A stretch of 64,000 nucleotides of DNA from Sphaerolaimus hirsutus (lineage: Eukaryota; Nematoda; Chromadorea; Monhysterida; Sphaerolaimidae). The stretch lies in assembly GCA_964036195.1 (NCBI GenBank), contig OZ038459.1, positions 18,349,206 through 18,413,205 on the forward strand, written 5' to 3'. Position 1 is the first letter of the stretch. The number at the start of each line of letters is the position of its first letter. Below, piece by piece: positions 25,824-38,115 of this stretch. The position numbers were made by a program, and so were the translations under genes. The notes under the pieces were generated by a model that was not told the origin of the DNA, ran no database searches, and saw only the letters and a list, made by a program, of their open reading frames with translations.

Positions 25824-28800
25824 TTTTTAGGTTGGGGGGGGGGGGTAATTGAAAATTAAAATTCAGTCAAATGTGACCATGTTGGATGTGTAGTGTGAAG
25901 TGAAGCTGTGAATTGATGTGGGATATGGGTTTGGTCATTTTTCGGTTAGTTAATACAATCGATGTTGTATTGATTGCTTTTACAAGTGAGGCGGTCGTTT
26001 TCAATGGTGAATTATTCACACTCTTTACATGCGCGGTGCACATTGGCTGTGAGCCAACATTGTAAAGTTCATAACGAAAAATTTGCTGCCTTTCAAACGT
26101 TTGACACAACGGATTTTTTGTTGCTTCGCGATAGCTACGCTGGCACACTTCAAACGTGAGACAAATCAGTGCGCGTGTAAACAGTGCGGTCCGCGTCCGC
26201 AGTGTTATTACATAACTAGTAGACAATCTGATCAAAATGCTACTATGGCAGTCTCGTAAGCTTGTTATTATACTATTCGAAAATTTAACAATGTCAACTA
26301 ATTATTCCAAATTTATTTTCCAAATCTGTTATTTATTTTTTAGATTTGCAAATGCAGATTTGCAAGTTTTGCACCTGCAGATTTGCAGGTTATCGTCTTG
26401 CGTGTAAATAATTTCCACATGAACAAGTAACAAAAAAGTGTTGTCATGGAAATCCATCACTCCACGAAATTTGTCCTCGAGATCAATTATGCAATTTTTA
26501 CCATGAACTACCTATTTATAGATTTCTAATCATACTTTGCTGGCACATGCCTAATATCATGCACAATAGCTGCCAATTGGAAATCTCCCATGGTGCTCTT
26601 GCATATGCAAATTGATCCAACGATTAAAGGATCATGGATTTACAGGGGTGAGGGTGAGGCGTCAGTGTTAAGAGATGAATGAAGTTACCTACCTAGATAT
26701 TTCAAGTCAAATAACAAGTAGGGGTTGATTTTTGCACAGTGGAAATTTTGAGGGGGTAGTTCGAGCGGGGGTGGGGGATTTTTTCGCCAGAATTTTTTGA
26801 ACTCCCAGTACTGATTCCTTGTTTGTAACGTATGCAGAAAAATGCAACAAAAGCGACCTGTATAAGCGTCGGGACTTGTATAATTACGTATATGTAGATT
26901 GTAAAAAAGTTCTGTCTTAACGTAACTCAGTCATTCTTTCTAAAGTGAGAGCCCACACACTAGTTGACTTCTCAAATTCGTGTCAACTGGATGTCAACTA
27001 CGTTACACAATAACTAAAAAATTGCAAAGCACCACACTTAACAGAAACTATGCAAATTAAGTGTCACGATAAAAAAATTAACCCTGCTCTATCACATGGA
27101 AAAGTTAAAAGCACATATTTAGGTAAGCAAAATTTGGTTGACATGAACTTTGATGTCAACTAGTGTGGGCCCTAACTCACAAAAAACGGCGCGTGATATT
27201 TAAAGTAAATCTGTAAGTTGTAAGTCAAGTGACAAGTATACACTTAAATTGTAAAGGAAAATACTTACTGATCACATGTCCGCTAGCGGAATCCTAGCTA
27301 TCCGCTAGCGCTGCGCGACGGAAAAAACCCAGACTAAGACGACAAAAACTTGAGATTATTCAGCAGATAAATGGTCGGGAACACACGATATCCTGTCACC
27401 GTATGAATTGAGTGCAATCACTTTCGAAAAAGCACCTCGGTAATTTTTAATGTAGGTAAAAGTACGCGTAAAGTGACGTAAGCCACTTTACGCTTACCGG
27501 CGAACGCCTTTCGGCGCTACTATTTTTGACAACAAAGTCCACCTAAATAGTAAACATGAATAATCACACGTGATTAAAATTTTATAGACAAATGCAACGT
27601 AATTATTTACATACGAATGGGTAGGCAAATTTGTTACTGTTCACTCAGAAATAAACATCGATGTCTCACAAGGTATAGCGATGGAAAAGCATTAGACATG
27701 AAAGTTAGATTGCGTCATGGCGTTTCACATCAGAGTTGTTAAAAGTACCGAACTTTTTCAAAGTATGCGTAAATGTGAAGTTTTTACTCACCCCTGAGTA
27801 CAGAAAACGTAAAGTAAAAGTTTTTTACTCACCCCTGAGTACAGAAAAATAAAGTCAAAGTTTTTTTTAACTTTTACCCATTAGTAAATGTGTATTAAGT
27901 ACCTTTTTTCCAGAAAACAAAAGTTAGTACTTTGAGAATTTTTGCCCAAATTTTCACTCAAAACCACTAATTTCCATAGTATGCCTATTTTGCCTATTTT
28001 CAGTTATTTTTGTCTATATATGTGCATATATCCTATTTTACTATCTTATATTTTGGCTATTTTTTCTCTATATTTTGAGCCTTTTTTCACGCTTTTTCCT
28101 TCTATGCCTTGAAAAAACCTACCTATCTGACATGTTTTCTGTACTTGAGTACTTTCAAAAAGTATACATAAAAGTGAGTACAGGTACATTTTCAGAGGGA
28201 AACATAAACATTTTTACTCATTGCTCGAGTATACGTATTTTTCGACTAAACGTAAATACGTTTTACGTAAATATGTAAAAAGTATGCTTCACGTTTATTA
28301 AGGTGTGGTCCGCGCGCAAACATGGTAACAGCGTGGTAACATCAAACTGCGAAATGTATGATATGTGTTATCTTTTCAGCGCCATGTGATTTTGGCAATA
28401 GTGTCAGAGCTGCAGTGTCTTATTTTTATGGTCAACTAAGTATACCTATAACAAAAGCAATTAATATGATATAAAGTAAATATAATGTTTTTATTCTTTT
28501 ATAACCTTATTCATTTGGCGGAATCTCGCCCGGAATAAAGCCTGACGCAACTGAGTATTTGTTGACTGGCCGGGAACTTTAGGTGTTCCCTTCGTTTTCT
28601 GATCCCCTGGGGTTAATTCCGCAAGTGGAGAAGTGAAAAAAACATTTTAGAAGAGCGAAGCAAAAAGTTAAAAGCTAGTAAATTGAGAAGTGGAAGGTTA
28701 AAAGCGTAGTGAACTTTAAACTTTAACTATTCCTTTTGCTTTTAAATTCGCATTTAACCTCTCACGTCCAAATTTTCGTAGTGTTTAAACTTTTTACTTC

Positions 28801-31800
28801 TCACACCTAAAATTGTTTTCTTCACTGTTCCACTTGCGGAATCGGGTCCTATTTAAGTTTAGCACATTGCGCTGATGACGTCTGTGCAGAAGATAACTGA
28901 GCACAATTACTTCGTTGCATTGACGCGCCAGACCTATTCCAGCTTGATAAATACAAATGCAAGTACCGTATTTATTCTAATAGAACGGCATACCTCCAAT
29001 AGGATGGCAATGTTTTAGCACTTTTTTGTACTCAGGACTAGGGATGGCCCGAGGGGTTTTCAAAGGGTTTTTTAAAATAAAAACGTGTTTTTTATTTAAA
29101 AAACCCAACCATCGAAACCGTTGAAAAACAACCTTGGCCAAAAATGTTAGTACTAAGCAGTCGTTTTCATTGGTTTTGAGGCATTTTCAGTGTAAAAGCT
29201 TCAATTTGTTTGTGCTATTGTGTCATAATACGCCATGATATGCTAGTGTAGTATTGATATACAGCCAATGTGCCCCACATACTTGTACAGTGTGAAACAC
29301 CACTGCCATTGTGTTAGCCCACTCTTATAACCTTAATTAAGCACTTATCCATGCCCAACTTCACTTGAAATCATTAACATTTAACAGACGGTGATATACA
29401 TAATAAGTCAACATAAAACAGATATTTTTGACAGAAATCACCACTTAAAATGCTCTCCCATGACTCCACAGCCATTCTACGGCTATATATAACACCACAA
29501 AGTACTGACACCTGTCTGATTTACCTGTATATGTTGACTTATGACCATATTTTTATTTTAAAATAAAACTCTGTTTTTGAAAAAAACCTCCTTGAGATTT
29601 AAAAACAACAACCTGTCGTTGAAAAAACCTTTTTCAGCCATCCCTACTCAGGGCAATAATAGACCTGCAACCACCAATAGAACGGTAAAAAGATTGACGA
29701 AAAATAGAACGGCGCTCTTCTATTAGAAGAAATACGGTAGGTAGGTAATACGGCGAAAAAACCTTGAATATAAATCGGAGTACCTACCTACATCGCATTG
29801 CAAATGATTTAGATCAAATTTCCAATGCACATAAAAAAGAACCAGGTTTTGCGGGTAAATACCGTATTTCCTCGAAATACCCCCCCCCCCCCCCTCAAAA
29901 TGGGCACTATGAATTTGTGGTCCGGGAATTGCATAAACGACGTTCAAAACACTTACGCTTACGTTAGAACATCGTTTATACCATCTACATCCTTATATAA
30001 GGCTGTAAAAACTTATAAATGGTAGTTATTGTTGCATTTTTCACGTTTTTCTCTCAAAATTTTCACTCTGAAAAAATGAACCCCCGGGGGGTAATTCGAG
30101 GAAATACGGTAAGCATTTGTAATAGGTATCTTTCTTTTTTCTTCTTAACCACTGCCTTCACGCCCTGGCGCCGGCGCCAGAAATCCTGGCGCATTTTCCA
30201 TCTAAATATAATTAGTCGGATGCGAACTGAACGGGCTAGGTTCATTAGCGCTCCAACCCGCCTAATCTTCTGCTGTCGATTCTGTGCAGCGAATAGGGCC
30301 CTAATTGGATGGACGCATCACCAGGGGCTGCGCGAACGCCACGCTGTACGGGGTGACCCAAATCATGCACTGATTTTTTTCTAGTCACAGGTCATAAATA
30401 ATATATAGTACATACCGTACGTCCTCGAATAAGACGCCCTCGAATAAGCCCCCCCCCCCCCTGTTGCCGAGTTGAGGAAATATAACTCCCCCTTGAATGA
30501 CTCCCCCGTCTTGAATAGCTCAAACCTCAAAAACTTTGGGTTTTATTGTGGATATACGGTATATATATTACCTATTATATTTAGGTATGTAAATAGTAAG
30601 TACATTAAGTGGCGACAAGTAAGCAATAACCAAAGCGCGTGAAATGTTCCAGATTGAACCTGCACAATTATGTCAGTAAATACACATTATCGCTGAAGCA
30701 TGGTTTTGCAGGTATTTATGTGCAAGCGCTTTTGCCATAATTTTCGCGTCACTCAAATTTCCTGACTTATCAGTGAGTTCACACCCCCCCTCAAAAAAAA
30801 AACATTTTGAAAAATTCCCAGGGCGAAATTCAATACACACGGCAAATTTGTAGGCCAGTGCGCTACACCCGATATGTTTTCATCGGTCTGCTAGGTCGAC
30901 AAATGCACCGAGGTGGAGGCATAGCTGGAATTGTGTGTGGCCTTTTTTGGTGGGGGGGGGGGGGGTCCACCAGACTTTCGTGTCATCCCATTCTGTTGCA
31001 CTATATTATTATATATTATTTAGCACCGATATTTATTTACATGTCTGTCAAGTTGTCAATCTGACTGAACGATGAAAATATAATATATCTGACGTAACGC
31101 ACATATCTAAACTGGTTTGCAGCAAGACATAATGCACTACGAACGCGGTGCAAGGGAGGACACAAAATTTGTGGATTATGCTCCAACATTTATACTAAAA
31201 AAGTGGCTAATTTACATCATATCATGCATGTTTGCACTGGATTAGATAAGGTAAGAGCACAAATGAGAGAGACATCGTGCTCAGTTTCTTGTGAATGGGA
31301 GAACAATCCTCTAGTAAAAATGTATGTCATAATCATAGAAAATCGATAGACAAATTACTGGTGTTTGGGACGAGTCATCTTCATGACAGATAGGCAGTTA
31401 AATAATCATAACTCGTTTTCACGATGAAGTGCGTGATAGAGGAAGGGCGTAACTCAGAAATGAGTAGGGCCCTGGATCCTCACACCATATAATAATAATA
31501 ATAACGCACTGCCCTGCAAATTTGTCGGGCGTATTATTTGGTCACTGGTTTCCATCATCGACCTAGGTAGTTATTTCCTTCAACAGGTGAAAGGCAAAGT
31601 TGTTAAAAGGTACGTACGTTTACTTGAAAAATACGCGTACGCGGTAAATACGTTTACATATACTTTTAAAAAAATACCGTACGCACTCGTACATACATTT
31701 TCAAAGCATACGCGTACGGAAAATGTATTTCAGAATTCTAGTGATTTACCGCATTTGGATGAATTAGTGTTGTATTTTTGTTGCCGCTATTCTTGCTATT

Positions 31801-32583
31801 TTTATCTCCTAGAACAAAAGAGACCCTGAAAACTATGTCATCTATGATTTTCTTAAACAAAAACATACGTTGTGCTGTACACGTATGAAAAGTGTCCACT
31901 TGACACCCACTTGAAAAAGTATTGACGCTTCACAAAAGGTGTAGTGTCAGGAATGACGAAAAATAGTCGTTTCTACACTCGCAAAAAAGTACTGAAATTT
32001 ACGCGTACGTACGGGTAAAAAATTATTTTACGTTTTCGATACTTTGTGGTGAGTAAAAAAATACTTTACGTTTACATATACTTTTGAAAAAGTTCAGTAA
32101 TTCTAACAACTCTGGTGAAAGGGACCTCTTGCATGACACAACAAAATATGTCAACGTTTTAGCAATCCCGATATGAGTGACCTGAAAATTCTGGAACACA
32201 AATTTTTTACGAATGCCTTTTATCGATAAAACCGACCACACTGTATTCCATTAGCACCCGCCTCCCTATGGCTTAAATTGCGATCACATCACAGCTGAAT
32301 GCTTCCCTGCACCGTGGCGAACTTATTCACATGGTGTGTTCCAAAAGTGACGCCCCTCAGAAAATATTTTATAAGCTCAAAATTTTGGAAACTGAAATTA
32401 CTATACACTTGAATAGGGACAATGGCACGATATTTCTGCCAATTTCGAGTATTTCCGAGTGGTTATGACCGTCGATCGAATGCAAAGTTCTTGCAATCGC
32501 ACCGCAGAAGTAGCTACGATTCGAAAAGTTAATGGGGATCGGCGTTATTTCTGTAACGCACCGAGTAAGAGAGTGAGTGAGTT
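25824..32583. other. Gene-free stretch filled with small repeats
   Basis: No credible exon is seen. Contents: a TAGTTGACA palindrome (about 26948-27175), TTTTTACTCACC/ACGTAAAGT repeats (27735-28300, 31590-32115), a TTCCGCAAGTGGAGAAG palindrome (28608-28850), an ACCGTATTTATTCTAATAGAACGGC element (28970-29745) holding a TAGGGATGGCCC hAT-like insert (29039-29646, duplication CTCAGGAC/CTCAGGGC), and ACCGTATTTCCTCGAAATACC elements (29862-30115, 30410-30570). Poly-C and poly-G tracts lie at 29880 and 30950. Confidence 0.6.
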
Positions 32584-35500
32584 TCAATTAGAGGACAGTT
32601 TCTTTGTACACAAATACACTTGTAAAGAGAACGTGTCCTGGAGCATTCCATAAATAGATTTGTCGCACCATCGTAGATGATTAAATTTGTGATGTTCTTC
32701 TGTGCCATTTTTCGACGAGTAGAATTTAGCACACGCTGCCGTTCTTTCAGCCAGCGAATTCCTGGCGGCAGGTGTGATCGCCCAATTAAAAATTCGAATA
32801 ATTTTGCACGATGTCATGCACTGCTCCTCATTTAGCGAGTCGAAACTGCCGCACATGGCTCTGACACTCTTTGCGTGTGTAGCAATAATAAAACTAGAAT
32901 TTCTCGGGTGAAAGTGACACGGTCCATCATCATTACCACAGCGAAGCATGGAAATATTGCATGCATTTTTATACACAGCTGGGAGCCAGTACAGATTCAG
33001 TGGCTCAGTGTGCAATTTGTGCAAAGCAATGGTTAAATTGCCACTGCAGTCGGATGATGCAGTCAACTGGGGGCAGTCCCAGACCCTGTAAAATGTCAAA
33101 TGTCATGCAAAGTGTCAAAAGTCGTCAAACTGAAGTCGCCATTTTTCACGGCATTTTCCAGGACTTTTGACACTTTGCATGACATTTGACATTTTACAGG
33201 GAATTTACAGGGTCTGGGACTGGCACCTGGTCAATCTGATGTAGTAAAGGCCAGTGCACTCCAAGTGAATATTCATGGATGGATTCAGTACCATTTCTTC
33301 TAGCTATTGTAGATTCTGATTTGTAAAGATTGCTTCCAAAATAAACTATGGCCACAAAGTTCCATACAAGCCACTGCACTAACAGCCTGCAAAATTCATT
33401 CTGTTTATGAATAGAATATTATGTTTGTTTTGATATACATTCATTTCAATTTCAAATTACATGGAAAACCTAAACCATTGATAAACAAACTTTGTGCTAA
33501 AATTCAGAAAGATATCAACTAGTGTGTTGATAGCTAGACCCCACAAATGACAAAAAATATACATTACCTGTTAGTGATGTTGCAGTTCATAGAGGATACT
33601 CTGATTATCAGTGCCATGATGAGTGGTGCCAAAATTGGCATCACAGCTTCAGCAGGCTTATTTGGATAAGTAGACAGGAGGAAAACTGGAACAGATGTAG
33701 TTGCAAGTGTGAGCCAGTACCTGTGCATCAAGTCACCTACCTTGTTCCAAGTGTTTAAAAAAAATTGAACGTGAGAACCTGGTGTCAACCCTTTTCCACT
33801 TGCTGGGGCCACTCAGTGTAGTTTCCAACAGAATGTAAATTAGTGCTGGTCCAGCAAGCCCATAACACATTGTTAAATTATGAGTCCAGTGGGTAAGAAT
33901 GCTGTGTGCTGCAAAAAGTTGTATTTACAGGTGATTTTATGATTTCTACATATTTACTCAGCAATTACAGTTTACTACACCTTTGATGCTGTCATCTAGC
34001 ACCAGTAATTGATTCAATGCATTCACTGGTGCCACAATCAGTTTTTCAACCAATTGCCCAAATGTAATGTTCCCAACTGATGCAGCTATGTGCAGATCAA
34101 CTAGAGCATCAGTGTGGCCATAGTACCATGTGTCAAACATGCTCAGACAGCAGCCAGTTGCCACAAAACTGGTTGAAATACCTGTAGTGATCTTATGTGA
34201 GCTAAAAATACAATGAATATTTGCTGGAGGATATAAGTAACAAGTAACTTACCTAAGATCTTCAATGGAATTGCTCTGAGATTAGTTGGATCACATAGCC
34301 AATGAGCAAGTGGTGCAAAAGCATACAAAATGAAGGAGGGGCAATGCCATGTGACCATTGCAAATGTGAAGCCCAATGACCAACCACCTGCCAATTTTTC
34401 CATCTTGTAACACATTTCAAGTTGTAAAACAACAATCTATCACCAAAACACACCATGCGTTAGTCCCACTTCCACACTATTACCACAAGCACATCTGCTA
34501 GTACCGGTAGTCCCAACTCCACTGTGACAGGCTTTACTTCCGGCAGCGCACTGCACCCGATGCCGCGACCACACGCTCATGTTCACCACGCACGCGTGCG
34601 TGAACGCAGCCAAGCCCAGTGATAGAACGCAAGTGCTGCCTGGCAACGAGCCAAATGTGAATGGAATGAACGAGGCGCAGTGTGCGCACAGAAGCAGATT
34701 CGGCTTGACGTGCCACGATTTGGCTACGCGGAACCTGTCGATATGAAATTGAGTTATAACTGGAAAGATTGAACGAATGAAGTTTGTGGACGATGCGGAA
34801 AGGGCCACTCGTAAAATGTGATTGGCAACTTCTGAACTTGACAAAATCACAAGCACCACGCGGAACTAATTATGGAATATTATTTTTATGGAAATATTTA
34901 CTTAGACTGCATTTTGGCAGAACTGGTTCTTGTCCATTCACGCACCAGACACTGGAATTTCGAGTTGTGTGTTTGAGTGTTTTTTGAAAGCGAGACAAAA
35001 TGGGTAAATAAACAATCTACGGAACGGAAACTTTATAAGGAAAAAGCTAGGCTGACATGTGAGTGAACTGCTGAAAGGACCAGGCTTCAAACTTTTTCGG
35101 TGAGCATGTTTAACATCTAAAAATTAGAATCTTTTGAACATTATGAACAGTAGCTCCACTCCCGCATCCAAAAAACGTTTGACTGAAAATTTAACTGAAT
35201 AACTGAAAATTTCAGTTCACGCCGCACCATACCTATCACAAATTCAAACGAACCAAAAATAATCAATAGCAAAGCTGGACAGTAAACTCGGCAGTCGCCT
35301 CAAGCGAAGCAGTGTCGACAAGCTCAGCGCACTGAAAAACGATATCCCATTGTCAAACACATCTGACAAATGCCGTATTTCCCATAGTTGTTAAAATACC
35401 GGTATTTTTGGAAAGTGTAAGTGTAAATACACTTTCCAAATTTTGAGTATGGATACCAAAAGTGTAAGGTATTTTAAAAAGACCTAGTAAAGTGTAAAAA

Positions 35501-36875
35501 AAGTGTAAGTGTAAAAATTTTTTTTTAGAAAAAGCTCTCACTGTTGAGCATCAGAAAACACCACCGTTTTCATCTTTAGATCACTTTATTTGTCATTTTC
35601 ATGCATTATTTCACATTTTACTGCCTTTTATGAAATATTTCAGACTGTAACAAATACTGTAGTGGTATGAAGTTGATAACTCAAGAGACTGTAACTCAAA
35701 AGCAAAAAACAGGGCCATCTGAAAGATAAAAAATACACTTTCTGTACCCGGGTATTCTGTTCAGGAAAGTGTAAAGAAAGTGTATAGGTATTTTATGAAA
35801 GTGTAAGTGTAAGTGTAAATATAAATACCCATTTACCCGGGTATTTCGGGTAAGTGTAAATACACTTTCGCAACTCTGGTATTTCCTCGAAATACCCCCC
35901 GGGGGGTGATTGTTTCAGAGTGAGAATTTTGAGGGGGGGCTTATTATTTCGCCAGAAATTTTTTGAACACCCAGTACTAAAATGTTGTTTGTAACGTACG
36001 CTGACCTCGAAAAATGCAACAAAAAGCGCCACGTATTTATAAGAGTCTATAGACTTTTATAAGTATGTAAATGGTGTAAAACAGGTTCTGACGTAACACA
36101 GTCATTGTTTTAACGTCTGTTCTGCATCGTCCAGCCAGATCACAAACAGTAGCTTTTTCATGTACGTTTTGATTTCAGTCAAATCGGGGGGGGGGGAGGG
36201 TATTTCGAGGGTGGCTAATAAATTCAGTGTCCATTTGGGAGGGGGTATTTCGAGACATGGTGGCAGTCCCAAGCCCTGTAAAGTAAAGTGTCAAATGTAA
36301 AGTCAAGTGTCAATCAAAACAAAAAAGAAAAGATTTTATTATTGAACTTTGCATGACAATTGACACTTTACTTTACTTTTGTCATGACAATTGACACTTT
36401 ACTTTGCACTTGACTCTACATTTGACACTTTACTTTACACTTTACAGGGCTTGGGACTGCCCCATGGAGTATTTCGAGGAAATACGGTATAAACATTTGT
36501 GCAAATATTGACCAACCCAGATGCACCGAATGCTATCCTATAGGCCATCATAGAAACCTGGACAATTGTCGCAGTCAAATAAGGTAAAAAAGCACTGCTA
36601 CTTCTGCTAGTCACACTGGATTTGTCCAAATTGTTAAGCGGGTTGGAACTGTTGAAAACTTTCTGTCGTAAAATGATGTCATAAGTCTCCGTTAGCTGGT
36701 GAATAGACCCATTTGAATGAATGAAGGGTTCATTATCGGCTGGTAGAAAATACAGCACAGCGATAATCCGAACCAAAATGAGACAGCGCCATAGCGCGGC
36801 CAGCCAAGGGACCACGACATATTCACCGTGAAGGGACTTTTTGATAGAAACGAGTAGTGCTATTATGGCACCCAT
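32584..36875 (-). CDS. PIGZ: GT22-family mannosyltransferase, PIGZ/SMP3-like, 8 exons
   Basis: Family role: multi-pass ER enzyme using dolichol-phosphate-mannose, adding the fourth mannose to GPI anchors. Exons: 36875-36495, 34865-34484 (3' end tentative), 34387-34253, 34181-33981, 33908-33779, 33720-33568, 33386-33227, 33066-32584; 674 aa. The call rests on ordered similarity: 'RSSSAFLPYL' (as CRSxxFPLL), 'WSLGFTFAMVTWHCPSF' (as GxxxxxGFFNRPTF), 'FVATGCCLSMFDTWYYG' (as FVATDSWYF), 'LIVAPVNALN' (as LVLTPVNFL), 'AHSILTHWTHNLTMCYG', then a cysteine-containing lumenal C-terminus. Intron 7 (33067-33226) is exactly one family-A element, and both sides stay in frame (IDQ|LTA). Odd: the acidic HPDE-type motif near the N-terminus and the H(Q/K)E-x-RF motif are not conserved (IHQLTE; YPNKPAEAV), so activity is doubtful. 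The start was chosen at the first Met with aaaATGG context. Confidence 0.75.
33067..33226 (-). mobile_element. Family-A introner forming an entire intron (PIGZ-like gene)
   Basis: On the minus strand the intron runs from GTGCCAGTCCCAGACC to GGTCTGGGACTGCCCCCAG, 160 bp. The element proper (33070-33226) is flanked by CAG on both sides; the downstream CAG gives the acceptor. Splicing joins ATT GAC CAG to TTG ACT GCA, phase 0. The arms carry GTCAAATGTCATGCAAAGTGTC and its complement, folding into one long hairpin. Confidence 0.9.
36261..36463. mobile_element. Family-A element within PIGZ-like intron 1
   Basis: TGGCAGTCCCAAGCCCTGTAAAG at the left and the complementary CTTTACAGGGCTTGGGACTGCCCCA at the right, with GTCAATTGTCATGACAAA-type arms. 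It sits inside another repeat that carries the TATTTCGAGGAAATACGGTA end (to about 36490), so it is a nested insertion. Confidence 0.75.
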
Positions 36876-38115
36876 TTTTGGGAGGATGCGGGCACCTGGA
36901 GATAATTAGTTTAGTCTGACATTTCTCTGACAGCCAGATTGCGTGAATATTTTTGTCAAATTATACGTAGCCAGATTAAAATCGCATCATTGGACAGCTC
37001 ATCTCATCAGTATTATACCTCTTTTCTTTCTCTCACTATTGCTTTTGTTTCTCTGCCCGACAAAAACGCCGGTCGGGCTAATTCTATTTCAGCGTGACCA
37101 AACTACCGCTGCGCAATTAAAAGGACCATAATTAAAAATGTAAATGAAATATTTATTTTCAGATACTGAACTCGGTCAAGTTCTCCCAGGCTAGCTAAAC
37201 ATTTCTGTGCTTAGCAGTTTCAGACATAAGAGTATCGATCGCCCAGCGAAATGTATTCAGGCGTTCCAAGTAAACAGTGCGCTGTGCGCAGAGCAGAGCA
37301 ACGCATGCGAATTGAAATACTACGTAGAAATGAAAAGGGATAATAGGTATGCATGCTTAAAGAGCGGTTTGGTGTTTTTGCATGGAACTGACGCGATTAC
37401 TGGGGAGCACTTTAGACGGAATGACCTCTTTTTATGTTGGGTACTACAGCTAGTATTTTAGTAAATATGTTGGGTACAGCAACGACAAAATCCAATGTAT
37501 TTTCATTTTCTGACATGTACTTTTCGCTCATTCACATTACATTTACTTGTAAAAAGTGTGCCTAATATTTACAAGTAAAAGACAAGTAACACATGGCAAC
37601 AAAAAAGTACAGTTTGTCAACTCTACACGTGCAAGACAATAGTTATTTACGAATTAATTCTAGGTGTCACTAGACTAAACAATATCTATTTATCACCTGC
37701 GATGGGCAATGTTATTATGGTAAACCTAACAGTCTTAAATATATATGATTATCAGTTGATGAACAGAGTAGCGACACCGTCGAAGCACAAAATGTACGCA
37801 TGACTAGTATAAATAGAAAGTAACACTTAAATACAAAGGGTGTCTAGACAAAACCACTGCCTTAGAAGACATTTACAAATGCGATGAAATCCCTGGATTA
37901 GAACTGACTGAAAGGTCGAGTGTGTCGAGATTAGAACAGCCACAAATCAGAGTCGATATATACGAAGGGAATTAATTCCCACTAGGGCGTCAAAAAAATT
38001 TTATACAGAAAATGGAAAAGTAAAAACTTGTCCTTCAGAAAACGGAAAGTTGACACCCTAATTCTCACCAACTTGTACGAATTTAATCTTCCAGTCATTT
38101 CAACAAATTCCCAAT

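Noticed and set aside
30019..30384. 121-aa plus-strand open frame
   Set aside because: No domain, starts inside an ACCGTATTT-type repeat and has no partner exons in phase.
36495..36875. This exon as part of a PIGU-type or separate gene
   Set aside because: It is phase 0 with the exon at 34865 and the segment RSSSAFLPYL plus its order fits the N-terminus of GT22 enzymes; one gene is simpler.
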